A DNA stretch of 19,502 bases. Origin: Acidimicrobiales bacterium. Its GTDB lineage: Bacteria > Actinomycetota > Acidimicrobiia > Acidimicrobiales > RAAP-2. Positions 1 to 11,413 of the stretch are shown piece after piece. The stretch is taken from positions 1 through 19,502 of the forward strand of contig JADGOD010000132.1 of the NCBI GenBank assembly GCA_017883125.1, in the 5' to 3' direction. Made by a program: the position numbers and the translations under genes. The stretch's first letter is position 1, and the number at the start of each line of letters is the position of its first letter. Below the pieces are notes generated by a model. That model was given only the letters and a program-made list of their open reading frames with translations, had not been told where the DNA came from and made no database searches.

Positions 1-996
1 ATCGAGCGGAAGGCCGGTGAAGAACTTCGCCGCCATGCACCCGCCCTGGCACGCGTCGTAAGCACCGCAGGACGCGCACGCACCTGCGCTCGAGGGCTCC
101 CGGAGCGAGAGGAAGAGATCCGACTCCCGCCAGACCTTGGTGAAGCCGCCGTCGTCCCGGACGTTCCCCGCCATGAAGTCATCGTGGATGACGAAGGGGC
201 ACGCGTAGACGTCGCCGACGGGATCAATCAGGCAGACCACCCGACCGGCTCCGCAGAGGTTGAGCCCATCGAGAGGCTCACCCAGCGCCGAGAGGTGGAA
301 GAACGAGTCGCCGGTGAGGACGCCAGGGCGGTCGAGCAGCCACTTGTAGAGCTCGCGCTGCTGGATGGCCGTGGGGTGGAGCTCGTCCCAGGTGTCCGCT
401 CCCCGACCCGCCGGGCGGAGCCTGGTGAGGCGGAGCTGCGCACCGTAGCGGTCGGCGAGTGCTTCGAGCTGATCGATCTGGGGGATGTTGTGCCTCGTCA
501 TCACCACCGAGATCTTGAACTGGCCGAACCCGGCGTCTGCCAGGTTGTCCATCGCCGTGATGGCTGCGGCATAGGAGCCTTCACCGCGAACTGCGTCGTT
601 CGTGGCGACGTCCGCCCCGTCGAGGGAGATCTGGACGTCGACATAGTCGTTCCCCGCCAGGCGCTTGGCCCGGGCGGCGTCGAGGCGGGTCCCGTTGGTG
701 GAGAACTTGACGCCCACCCCCTTGTCGACCGCATGATCGAGCAGCTCGAAGAAGTCGCCTCGGATCAGGGGCTCGCCGCCGCCGATGTTGACGTAGAAGA
801 TCTTGAGCGCCGCCATCTCGTCGATGACTGCCATCGCCTCGGCCGTGGAGAGCTCACGGGGATCCCGCCGACCCGAGCTCGAGAGGCAGTGGATGCACGC
901 GAGGTTGCAGGCGTAGGTCAGCTCCCAGGTGAGGCAGATCGGCGCCTGCAGGCCGAGCTTGAAGCGATCACGAAGTGAGGTGGGTTCACCGCTCAC
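1..996 (-). CDS. mftC: Mycofactocin radical SAM maturase MftC (C-terminus beyond left edge)
   Basis: This is a radical SAM/SPASM enzyme of mycofactocin biosynthesis. In characterised systems MftC, with MftB, oxidatively decarboxylates the C-terminal tyrosine of MftA and then crosslinks it to the preceding valine. The 332 residues present show the radical SAM triad C30-x3-C34-x2-C37, a GGGEP motif at 73-77, and SPASM-type cysteines C307, C310, C316 and C320 just before the edge. The last few dozen residues are missing. The GTG at 994-996 is chosen as start because a GGAGG sits six bases upstream (1003-1007). The gene overlaps the end of mftB by 11 bases, so the two are probably translationally coupled. 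mftA, mftB and mftC form one leftward operon. Family identification is firm because MftA and MftB lie directly upstream. MftD and MftE would be expected further left, which cannot be seen. Confidence 0.96.
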   Translation of the reverse strand, partial: MSGEPTSLRDRFKLGLQAPICLTWELTYACNLACIHCLSSSGRRDPRELSTAEAMAVIDEMAALKIFYVNIGGGEPLIRGDFFELLDHAVDKGVGVKFSTNGTRLDAARAKRLAGNDYVDVQISLDGADVATNDAVRGEGSYAAAITAMDNLADAGFGQFKISVVMTRHNIPQIDQLEALADRYGAQLRLTRLRPAGRGADTWDELHPTAIQQRELYKWLLDRPGVLTGDSFFHLSALGEPLDGLNLCGAGRVVCLIDPVGDVYACPFVIHDDFMAGNVRDDGGFTKVWRESDLFLSLREPSSAGACASCGAYDACQGGCMAAKFFTGLPLD

Positions 997-1276
997 AGAC
1001 AACCTCCGAGGTAGCGAGCCGAGCGAGTGCGGCTTCATAGAGTGCGATCTCATCGGGCTCGACGGTGGCACGGAGCGCTTCGGTCGCGCTGTCGTGATCG
1101 CCCAGTGACCTCACCAGGTCGACAAGGGTGCGGGACTTGAGGAACACCAGACGTCGGGTTCCGTAGTGGTAGGCCAGCGCTCCGAACTCCTCGTCTCGAA
1201 GTGCGACCTGGGGATCGACCTTCCATGCGTGGTCCCAATCGAAGTCGGGCGCGAGGACCCCCTGAGATGACGCCAC
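986..1276 (-). CDS. mftB: Mycofactocin biosynthesis chaperone MftB
   Basis: A 96-residue protein of the size and type of MftB, the RiPP recognition element (PqqD-like) that binds the MftA leader and presents it to MftC. The central segment with the residues RDEEFGALAYHYGTRRLVFL resembles the beta-strand part of the MftB family, where the enzyme reads through a GALxYHYGxRRLxFLK-like signature. The start is a GTG at 1274-1276, four bases after the mftA stop. No good Shine-Dalgarno is visible there, so translation probably depends on coupling to mftA. Its 3' end overlaps mftC by 11 bases. The identification rests on sequence pattern plus its position between MftA and MftC. Confidence 0.94.
   Translation of the reverse strand: MASSQGVLAPDFDWDHAWKVDPQVALRDEEFGALAYHYGTRRLVFLKSRTLVDLVRSLGDHDSATEALRATVEPDEIALYEAALARLATSEVVCER
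1003..1007 (-). promoter_or_regulatory. Ribosome binding site of mftC
   Basis: GGAGG on the minus strand lies six bases before the GTG at 994-996, inside the mftB coding region. It decides the mftC start, because no other in-frame start before the first cluster cysteine has a comparable site. Confidence 0.75.
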
Positions 1277-1280
1277 TGAT

Positions 1281-1400
1281 CTAGTAGACGCCGCACATGC
1301 CGTCGATGGATACCTCTTCGACGAGGAGATCGTCGGTGGCCAGCGCCGCTATCTCCTGTGCGTCCGAAATGTCCTTGACCGGAGTCTTTGCCTCGTCCAT
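1281..1400 (-). CDS. mftA: Mycofactocin precursor peptide MftA
   Basis: A 39-residue peptide ending in IDGMCGVY, the hallmark C-terminus of mycofactocin precursors. The final Val-Tyr becomes the redox-active core after decarboxylation and crosslinking by MftC and release by MftE. The acidic leader (residues 1-30, rich in Asp, Glu and Ala) would be bound by MftB. The ATG at 1398-1400 is preceded by AAGGAG (1407-1412) at a six-base spacing, the strongest ribosome site in this locus, which fits a precursor needed in excess over its enzymes. The stop codon is four bases before the mftB start. The open frame continues upstream of this ATG, but that part lies antisense to mftF and is not credible as peptide. 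The identification is essentially certain from the C-terminal motif. Confidence 0.97.
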   Translation of the reverse strand: MDEAKTPVKDISDAQEIAALATDDLLVEEVSIDGMCGVY

Positions 1401-1548
1401 CGACTGCTCCTTCACGAATCGCTTCCTGGTGGATCCGATTCTGCCACGCTCCAGGCGGGGGGATCTGATTCTCCCCCAAGAGGGCAGTTCTACGACCGAT
1501 AGGGCCCCGTCGAAGACACACCCGTCTCGGTTTGGCAGGATGCCAGGG
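1401..1548. promoter_or_regulatory. Divergent mftA/mftF promoter region
   Basis: A 148-base gap separates the divergent starts of mftA (minus) and mftF (plus), so it must hold both promoters. It contains the mftA ribosome site AAGGAG (1407-1412, minus) and AGGA (1537-1540, plus) eight bases before the chosen mftF start. It also holds the pair of direct repeats listed separately. I cannot assign a convincing -35/-10 pair on either strand. No MftR-type TetR regulator gene is present in the window. Confidence 0.6.
1431..1472. repeat. Pair of 12-base direct repeats in the mftA/mftF promoter region
   Basis: GGATCCGATTCT at 1431-1442 and GGATCTGATTCT at 1461-1472 match at 11 of 12 positions. Their starts are exactly 30 bases apart, about three helical turns. 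They lie between the divergent mftA and mftF starts, which suggests paired binding sites for a regulator on one DNA face. The regulatory role is inferred; the repeats themselves are read directly. Confidence 0.6.
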
Positions 1549-3042
1549 ATGGAACCTCCCTCGGACCCCTCGATGGCGACGGCCTCGGCCGCCGCTCCGC
1601 TCGACGGCTGCGAGATCGAGCTCGATGCCGATTCAGACTTCCTCGCCCCCGGGGTCCTCGCTGGGGGAACACCGCTGCGCCTGCTGCGCCTCTCGGGCGA
1701 GGGCCTCGAGGCGCTCGAGCTCCTCAGAGGTGGTGAGGCGGCAGCTGGGGGACATCCCACCGGCCAGCTCGCCCGCCTGCTCGTCGACTCCGGTTGCGCC
1801 CACCCCCGCTGGGCGGGTGCCGCCCCGTCCCTCGACGCGCTCACCGCGGTCATCCCGATCAAGGACCGTGTGGACGAGCTCGACCTCGTACTGGGCGACC
1901 TGGCTGGTCTCTCGGTCATCGTGATCGACGACCACAGTGACGACGGCGAGGCAGTCGCCGAAGTGGCGCTCCGCCACGGCGCCGACACGATCCGCCTCGA
2001 GAAACCCGGCGGGCCCGGCGCTGCCCGGAACGCCGGAGCGCGGTTGGTGACGACCCCCTTGACCCTGTTCCTCGACTCCGACTGTCGTGCCTCGATCGAC
2101 GAGATCGCCATGCTGGCCAAGCACTTCGCTGATCCGACGGTGGCTGCGGTGGCCCCACGGATCAGGGGGCCCGTCGGGAGAACGCTGCGTGACTCGTTCG
2201 AGCACGACGCATCGCCCCTCGACATGGGACCTCGCCCAGCCGCTGTCCGCCCGGGGAGCAGGGTCAGCTACGTCCCGAGTGCCGCGCTCATCGTCCGGAC
2301 CGAGCTGGCCGAGGGCCTCTTCGACGAGCGCCTGGTCGCCGGTGAAGACGTCGACGCCGTCTGGCGGCTCACCGAGCTCGGCTGGTCAGTCCGCTACGAC
2401 CCCACCGTTCACGTGGCGCACCCGGCACGGACGACGTGGGGAGCATGGCTCGCGCAGCGCTACTCGTACGGCCGCACGGCGGCGGCGCTCGAAGAGATCC
2501 ACGGGGACGCCGCCGCTCCCCTCCGAGGCTCGCCATGGGCGCTCGGGGGCTGGGCGCTGATCGCTTGCGGTCGGCCCATGACCGGAGCGAGCGTCCTCTT
2601 CGGCGGCGTCAAGGACCTCACCGCCCGCCTCGACGGCGTCGTCGATGACCCCGAATCGGCGGCGTGGCATCTCACCGCTCGTCAGGCGTGGCGCTCAGGT
2701 CCGGTGGTGGCCCGCCAGATCCTCCGCTCCTACGCGCCGATCCTCGTGCTCGGATCGGTGCTCTCGAAGCGGATGCGCGTGGCGACCGTGGCGACCGTCG
2801 CCGTGGCGGGGCTCGGTCGGTGGCGGAGGGCGGAGGCCACCCTCGACCCGGTCCTGTTCACCGCCCTCTCGACGCTCGACGACCTCGCCTACTGCGCAGG
2901 TGTCTGGCACGGCGCGATCCAGACGCGACGATCCGGGGCGCTGAGGCCCCGGATCGTCAACGGAGGCCAGGGTGGCTCCGCCAAGGGCTCCCCTCGTCCA
3001 CGGGTCCTCACAGAGCGAAGTCGACCATCCCTCGAACGTTGA
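1549..3042 (+). CDS. mftF: Mycofactocin glycosyltransferase MftF
   Basis: A family 2 glycosyltransferase of 497 residues, the type that adds glucose units to (pre)mycofactocin on the cytoplasmic side. Visible are an N-terminal domain of about 95 residues, then the GT-A core with VIPIKDR at 101-107, VIDDHS at 125-130, GGPGAARNAG at 154-163 and a DSD (DxD-type) metal/nucleotide motif at 176-178. Further on comes a GEDVDAVWRLTELGW segment typical of GT2 acceptor regions. The start at 1549 has AGGA at eight-base spacing. ATGs at 1540 and 1573 are alternatives, and 1573 aligns best with the shorter N-termini of mycobacterial MftF. The gene is transcribed away from mftABC, unlike the co-directional arrangement in mycobacteria. 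Its last 35 bases overlap the convergent dehydrogenase gene. Confidence 0.93.
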   Translation: MEPPSDPSMATASAAAPLDGCEIELDADSDFLAPGVLAGGTPLRLLRLSGEGLEALELLRGGEAAAGGHPTGQLARLLVDSGCAHPRWAGAAPSLDALTAVIPIKDRVDELDLVLGDLAGLSVIVIDDHSDDGEAVAEVALRHGADTIRLEKPGGPGAARNAGARLVTTPLTLFLDSDCRASIDEIAMLAKHFADPTVAAVAPRIRGPVGRTLRDSFEHDASPLDMGPRPAAVRPGSRVSYVPSAALIVRTELAEGLFDERLVAGEDVDAVWRLTELGWSVRYDPTVHVAHPARTTWGAWLAQRYSYGRTAAALEEIHGDAAAPLRGSPWALGGWALIACGRPMTGASVLFGGVKDLTARLDGVVDDPESAAWHLTARQAWRSGPVVARQILRSYAPILVLGSVLSKRMRVATVATVAVAGLGRWRRAEATLDPVLFTALSTLDDLAYCAGVWHGAIQTRRSGALRPRIVNGGQGGSAKGSPRPRVLTERSRPSLER

Positions 3043-4159
3043 GGCCGGCGGCCAGGTCGTCGTAGCCCTGCTGGACCTGGTCGAGGGAGTACTCCGTGGT
3101 GATCAGCTCGTCGACCATCAGGTGCCCCTGCTCGTAGAGCTTGATCAGGCGGGGGATCTGCACCCGGGGGCTCACCGAGCCGAAGACCGTCCCGAGCAGC
3201 GACTGGTTGTACATCGACAGGTTGAACAGGTTCAGATCCACGCTCGTCTGGGCCATGGGAGCGATCGCCGTGGCCACGATCCGGGCGTCCTTCGAGCCGA
3301 TCGCGCACGCCGGCGCCACGAGATCTCCAGTCAGGACCCGAGGGCTGAGGATGACGACGTCCGCCATACGGCCCTGCGAGAGCTCGGCGACCAGGAACGT
3401 GGCGTCGACCATGTTGGTCGCGCCATGGGTCGCCCCGATGGCCTTGGCCCGCTCGATCTTCGACTCGACGGGGTCAACGACCACGATCGCGCTGGCTCCA
3501 GCGAGCCTCGCCCCCTGGACGGCGCCCGAGCCGACACCGCCTGCTCCGATGACGACCACGATCTCACCGGGGACGACCTTGCCCCGATCGACGGCGGAGC
3601 CGAAGCCAGTCGAGACCCCGCAGCTGATGAGCGCGGTCGCCCTCAGCGAGGAGCTGGGATCGATCTTCACCAGCGACGCCTCGTTCACCACGATCTTCTC
3701 GGCGAAGGTCCCCAGCTGCGTCATCCGGTTCAGCGGCGTGTCACCGAGGTGGTGGCGCCAGGTCCCGTCGGAGATCATCGGGCCGAAGAGGGTGTACATG
3801 CCGAGGTCACAGAGGTGCTGACGGCCGGTGGCGCACCAGTGGCACGAGCCACACGAGGGGATGAAGGCGACCGAGACGTGGTCACCCGGCGCGAGGCCCG
3901 AGACGTTCTCGCCGACGGCCTCGACGACCCCGGCGCCCTCGTGACCGCCGATGACGGGGAACATCGAGGTGACGCCGAACAGCGCCATCGTCTCGGCATC
4001 CGCAGAGATGTCACCGGTCCGGAGGTGCTCATCGGACTGGCACATCCCGGCGTAGGCCATCGTGACGGTCACCTCATGGGCATGCGGCTCGTCGATGTCG
4101 ATCTCTTCGGTCCTCCACGGCTCGTGGAGACCACTACAGACTGCGGCGCGGACCTTCAT
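3008..4159 (-). CDS. NDMA-dependent zinc alcohol dehydrogenase (mycofactocin-associated nicotinoprotein)
   Basis: A 383-residue medium-chain zinc alcohol dehydrogenase. Catalytic zinc ligands are C40, the H of GHE (72-74) and C180. Structural zinc ligands are C103, C106, C109 and C117. The Rossmann motif GAGGVGSG at 205-212 is followed by D229, which favours NAD(H). The C-terminal part (RLIKLYEQGHLMVDELITTEYS and after) closely resembles the NDMA-dependent group represented by M. tuberculosis AdhD. Members hold NADH tightly and pass electrons to an external acceptor, in vivo thought to be mycofactocin. Location beside mftF supports that assignment. The ATG is preceded by a purine-rich GGGAGGGGAAG. 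The alcohol substrate cannot be told from sequence. The 3' end overlaps mftF tail to tail. Confidence 0.92.
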   Translation of the reverse strand: MKVRAAVCSGLHEPWRTEEIDIDEPHAHEVTVTMAYAGMCQSDEHLRTGDISADAETMALFGVTSMFPVIGGHEGAGVVEAVGENVSGLAPGDHVSVAFIPSCGSCHWCATGRQHLCDLGMYTLFGPMISDGTWRHHLGDTPLNRMTQLGTFAEKIVVNEASLVKIDPSSSLRATALISCGVSTGFGSAVDRGKVVPGEIVVVIGAGGVGSGAVQGARLAGASAIVVVDPVESKIERAKAIGATHGATNMVDATFLVAELSQGRMADVVILSPRVLTGDLVAPACAIGSKDARIVATAIAPMAQTSVDLNLFNLSMYNQSLLGTVFGSVSPRVQIPRLIKLYEQGHLMVDELITTEYSLDQVQQGYDDLAAGLNVRGMVDFAL

Positions 4160-4220
4160 CGCTACTTCCCCTCCCAGCTCGTGAGCCCCTCCATCGAGCG
4201 AGGCTCAACATCCCTGTGTG

Positions 4221-4226
4221 ACCCTA
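4221..4226 (-). promoter_or_regulatory. Probable -10 box for the alcohol dehydrogenase gene
   Basis: TAGGGT on the minus strand, about 60 bases upstream of the dehydrogenase ATG, fits the TANNNT actinobacterial -10 pattern. No convincing -35 is seen. It would give a leader of roughly 55 bases carrying the strong ribosome site. Confidence 0.35.
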
Positions 4227-4267
4227 CTCTCGACCCGATCTCTTCGACCGGGCTGCCGCGGCGGGGA

Positions 4268-5974
<1,707 letters not shown>

Positions 5975-5983
5975 GGTCCTCAT

Positions 5984-5989
5984 CCTCCC
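5984..5989 (-). promoter_or_regulatory. Ribosome binding site of argS
   Basis: GGGAGG on the minus strand sits nine bases before the ATG at 5974 and zero bases before the ATG at 5983. This supports the downstream start. The remainder of the gap (5990-6135) shows a GGTCG/CGACC inverted repeat just after the fmdB stop and no clear promoter. Confidence 0.55.
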
Positions 5990-6135
5990 ATCTTCGTGAC
6001 GGCTGAATTCACTCGAAGCCGGGGGGCCGCATCATCTCGACGATGTCGGTGGCCCCACGGAGGCCTCATCGGTGGCGGGCGCTCGAGGACCCGGGAATCG
6101 CGAGGATCTCCCGTGGTCGGCGGCGACCTTCCCGA

Positions 6136-6336
6136 TCAGCCGCAGCCGCCGCCGCCGCAGCAGCCTCCTGATGGCGCCGGAGCGGCCGCCGAACCAGTGG
6201 CGGCGAAGACCGGGAGCAAGCGGGTCCCCCCAACGTGGCCCTCTGGGCACGTGCACGGCGTGTCCGCGTCCGCCATGGCCCGAGTCAGCTCATAGGTGAC
6301 GCCACAGGTGGCGCAACGGTAGTCATAGCGAGCCAT
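6136..6336 (-). CDS. FmdB-family zinc-ribbon protein
   Basis: A 66-residue protein beginning MARYDYRCATCG, the classic start of the FmdB/putative regulatory zinc-ribbon family. Zinc ligands are probably C8, C11, C28 and C30 or H34. The second half of the ribbon reads CTCPEGH rather than the usual CPxCG, so the fourth ligand is uncertain. The C-terminus is a flexible Gly/Cys tail with a CC pair and a final C, seen in many family members. The ATG has AAAGG six bases upstream. The family's biochemical role is unknown. The gene lies upstream of argS on the same strand and divergent from acnA. Confidence 0.88.
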   Translation of the reverse strand: MARYDYRCATCGVTYELTRAMADADTPCTCPEGHVGGTRLLPVFAATGSAAAPAPSGGCCGGGGCG

Positions 6337-6378
6337 TTGGAGCCTTTCTCCCGGGGCCTTCCAGCGAGGCCCGCCACC

Positions 6379-6384
6379 ATCGTA
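6379..6384 (-). promoter_or_regulatory. Probable -10 box for the FmdB-family gene
   Basis: TACGAT on the minus strand, 42 bases before the ATG, fits TANNNT. It would leave a short leader with the AAAGG ribosome site. Confidence 0.35.
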
Positions 6385-6426
6385 GCCATCGGCCTGGCTC
6401 GGGAGGAGGGGCCTTCTCCGGCGTCG

Positions 6427-6432
6427 TAGGCT
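6427..6432 (+). promoter_or_regulatory. -10 box placed for leaderless transcription of acnA
   Basis: TAGGCT lies exactly six bases before the acnA ATG (6439), with GGGATC between and no Shine-Dalgarno. Transcription would begin at or next to the start codon. Confidence 0.5.
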
Positions 6433-6438
6433 GGGATC

Positions 6439-9129
<2,691 letters not shown>

Positions 9130-9186
9130 GGATCCCGCCGAGAGCGAACACGTCGCCTCGCAGGTCCGCGAGACACCGTGGTACCT

Positions 9187-9963
9187 CTAGCGGGTGTCGA
9201 CCACGCGGAAGGACTCGGCCGTCCGCTTGCCCTTGATGCCGGCCGATCGTGCCACGGTCCGGCCCCAGGTCGTCACCAGCTCTCCGAGGTGACCTCCGTC
9301 GCCGACCTGGCTGGCGTGCGAGCTCAGCGCCGCGATCTTGCGGTCGAGGACCTCGGTGGTCTCGACGACGACGTTGGCCTCGGAGGTCGCCATCATCCAC
9401 ACCTCGGCGACGGCGTGCGGCTCCAAGCCCTCGTCGTTGAGGAGCTCAGGGTAGGCGAAGGGGTTCCGGGCGTCGGGGTAGACCGCGGCGAGCGCTGCCT
9501 CCCCGGCGGCCAGGTGATCGGGGTGCGAGGCGTAGATCCTCTCGAAGTTCCGCTCCGGGCTCTGGGAGATCACCCGGTCGGGGCGAACCTTGCGGATCAC
9601 CCTCGAGAGGTCCTTGCGCAGCGCCAAGGTGGACTCGACCATTCCGTCGAGGTGTCCGAGGAAGATCAGATCGGTCACCCCGAGCTTCTCCGCCGCCACC
9701 CGCTGCTCGGCCTGACGGACCGTGGCGCGCTGCTCGGCGGTGGTCGAGAGATCGGTTCCACCGGCATCGCCGTCGGTGACCAGGCAGTAGGTCACCGAGA
9801 CCCCAGCATCGGTCATCCGGGCCACCGTCCCGGCGGCACCGAAGTCGACGTCGTCGGGATGAGCGGTGATCACCAAGACCTTGCTGACGCCCTCGGCCGG
9901 GTCGACGACCCGGATCGAGGGGCGAGCCGTGCTGTCGCTCTTGCGGCTCTTCGCTGCGCTCAC
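9187..9963 (-). CDS. PIG-L (LmbE-like) family zinc deacetylase
   Basis: A 258-residue zinc-dependent deacetylase-fold protein. The family removes acetyl groups from GlcNAc-type substrates and includes MshB and Mca of mycothiol metabolism. The AHPDD motif (34-38) and HPDH (147-150) supply the expected zinc ligands H35, D38 and H150. About 28 residues precede the core and show no signal peptide. It is shorter than typical MshB or Mca and I see no decisive feature for either, so the substrate is open. The GTG start overlaps the stop codon of the upstream helicase gene (GTGA), with no ribosome site, so translation is probably coupled. The C-terminal third is variable across the family. Confidence 0.88.
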   Translation of the reverse strand: MSAAKSRKSDSTARPSIRVVDPAEGVSKVLVITAHPDDVDFGAAGTVARMTDAGVSVTYCLVTDGDAGGTDLSTTAEQRATVRQAEQRVAAEKLGVTDLIFLGHLDGMVESTLALRKDLSRVIRKVRPDRVISQSPERNFERIYASHPDHLAAGEAALAAVYPDARNPFAYPELLNDEGLEPHAVAEVWMMATSEANVVVETTEVLDRKIAALSSHASQVGDGGHLGELVTTWGRTVARSAGIKGKRTAESFRVVDTR

Positions 9964-11231
9964 AGCACCGAGTCGGCGGGATCAGGCTGCCAGGTGCCCA
10001 GCTCCTTGAGGCGCGGGTCGTTGGAGAAGACCTCGATGAAGGGGAGCTTCAGGCCCAGACGGCGCTGGATCACCTCGCCCTCGACGAGCTGGTTCCACAG
10101 CAGGAGCGAGACCACGACGCCTTCGGTCCCCGCACGGGCGGTGCGGCCAGAGCGATGCAGGTAGGCCTTCTCGTCTTCGGGCGGGTCGTAGTGGACGACG
10201 ACGTCGACGGCGTCGATGTGGAGGCCTCGGGCCGCCACATCGGTGGCGACGAGGACGTGGAGCTTGCCGCTCATGAAGTCGGCGAGCGCCCGCTCACGCT
10301 GCTGCTGGCGAAGGTCCCCGTGGATGGCGGCGGCCTGGATGCCGAGGCCGCCGAGCTGCTCGACGACCTTGTCCGCCCCACGCTTGGTGCGGCAGAACAT
10401 CAGCGCCTTGTCATAGGTCGAGACGATGGCACCCGCCACCTTGATCTTGTCCATCTGGTGGACGGCCAGGAAGTGGTGGACCATCTTGGCCACCGTCTGG
10501 GTGTCGGACTTGACCTCGTGGAAGACCGGGTCGGTCAGGTAGCGCGACACGAGGCGGTCGACCGCTCCGTCGAGCGTCGCCGAGAACAGGAGGGTCTGAT
10601 GCGGACGGGTCAGGCGACGGAGGACCCACTCGACCTGGGGCATGAAGCCCATGTCCGCCATCCGGTCGGCCTCGTCGAGCACGAGGACGTCGAGCTCGTC
10701 GACACGCAGCTCGCCGCGGTCCCCGAGGTCGATGAGACGGCCGGGGGTGGCGATGATGAGCTCACATCCCTTGCGCAGCAGCTTGATCTGCTTCTCGATG
10801 TCCGCTCCGCCGTAGACGGCAGCAACGCGCATGCCCATCGCTTCAGCGAGGGGCTTGAGCACGTCATGGACCTGAACCGCGAGCTCCCGGGTCGGCAGCA
10901 GAACGAGTCCCTTGGGGGAGGCGGGCTGGCCGGGGATCTGGGAGAGCGTGCCATCAGGGCCAGTGAGCTCGGCAGCGATCCGCTGGATCATCGGCAGGCC
11001 GAATCCGAGGGTCTTGCCCGAGCCGGTCTTGGCCTTGCCGCAGACGTCACGGCCCTCCAGCGCGTCAGCGATGGTCATGGCCTGGATGGGGAACGCCGTG
11101 GTGATCCCATCGTTGGCAAGCGCCTTGACGAGCGGTTCGGCGACCTTGAGGGACTCGAAGGTCCTCATCGTGTCGTAGAGGTCTTCGGGCGCGGCCGAGG
11201 GCTGGGGTGGGGATGCGGAGAGATCCGTCAT
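9960..11231 (-). CDS. DEAD-box RNA helicase
   Basis: A 423-residue ATP-dependent RNA helicase, likely acting in RNA decay or ribosome assembly. All core motifs are present: Q motif glutamine Q50, Walker A AKTGSGKT at 67-74, PTRELA 113-118, TPGR 162-165, DEAD 186-189, SAT 217-219, ARGLHID 334-340 and HRSGRTARAG 359-368. The C-terminal extension after about residue 375 is short and has no recognisable DbpA-type RNA-binding domain or basic RG tail, so this is a minimal RhlE-like form. The ATG at 11231 is preferred over an upstream in-frame start at 11276, because AGGAAGAAGG lies just before it. It is the first gene of a two-gene unit with the PIG-L gene. Confidence 0.95.
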   Translation of the reverse strand: MTDLSASPPQPSAAPEDLYDTMRTFESLKVAEPLVKALANDGITTAFPIQAMTIADALEGRDVCGKAKTGSGKTLGFGLPMIQRIAAELTGPDGTLSQIPGQPASPKGLVLLPTRELAVQVHDVLKPLAEAMGMRVAAVYGGADIEKQIKLLRKGCELIIATPGRLIDLGDRGELRVDELDVLVLDEADRMADMGFMPQVEWVLRRLTRPHQTLLFSATLDGAVDRLVSRYLTDPVFHEVKSDTQTVAKMVHHFLAVHQMDKIKVAGAIVSTYDKALMFCRTKRGADKVVEQLGGLGIQAAAIHGDLRQQQRERALADFMSGKLHVLVATDVAARGLHIDAVDVVVHYDPPEDEKAYLHRSGRTARAGTEGVVVSLLLWNQLVEGEVIQRRLGLKLPFIEVFSNDPRLKELGTWQPDPADSVL

Positions 11232-11329
11232 TTTCCTTCTTCCTGTGCTGAGTTTGGTCGGGCCCGCAACCAGCATGGAGGAGGAGATGGACCCAGGGTC
11301 GTCTCGCCGAATGCGAAACTCCTGTCGCT

Positions 11330-11335
11330 ATTGTA
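11330..11335 (-). promoter_or_regulatory. Probable -10 box for the helicase operon
   Basis: TACAAT on the minus strand is one base from consensus TATAAT and lies about 100 bases before the helicase ATG. No clear -35 is visible. It shares the 182-base divergent gap with the peroxiredoxin promoter. Confidence 0.35.
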
Positions 11336-11370
11336 CCGGTTGCGGGGCCCTGATGGACCCATGGGGGGCC

Positions 11371-11376
11371 TAACAT
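11371..11376 (+). promoter_or_regulatory. Probable -10 box for the peroxiredoxin gene
   Basis: TAACAT, 38 bases before the peroxiredoxin ATG, fits TANNNT. A CCCATGGG palindrome lies just upstream at 11358-11365. The resulting leader would carry GGGAGG at 11399-11404, nine bases before the start. Confidence 0.4.
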
Positions 11377-11413
11377 CGCTTTGCGAAGGCACATCAACGG
11401 GAGGACAACGGCC

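Noticed and set aside
184..978. Plus-strand open frame opposite mftC
   Set aside because: It runs over the MftC coding region with all of MftC's cysteine motifs on the other strand, and its composition is that of an antisense shadow.
1401..2225. N-terminal extension of the mftA frame to give a 314-residue protein
   Set aside because: The extension is antisense to the mftF glycosyltransferase core. The 39-residue MftA has a strong ribosome site and normal precursor length.
6136..6180. Gly/Cys-rich tail of the FmdB-family protein as a possible RiPP core peptide
   Set aside because: Such Gly/Cys tails are common in FmdB-family proteins, and no maturation enzyme lies beside it.
9130..9186. Strong terminator between acnA and the PIG-L gene
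   Set aside because: Only a weak five-base inverted repeat (CTCGC/GCGAG) is present, not enough to call a terminator.
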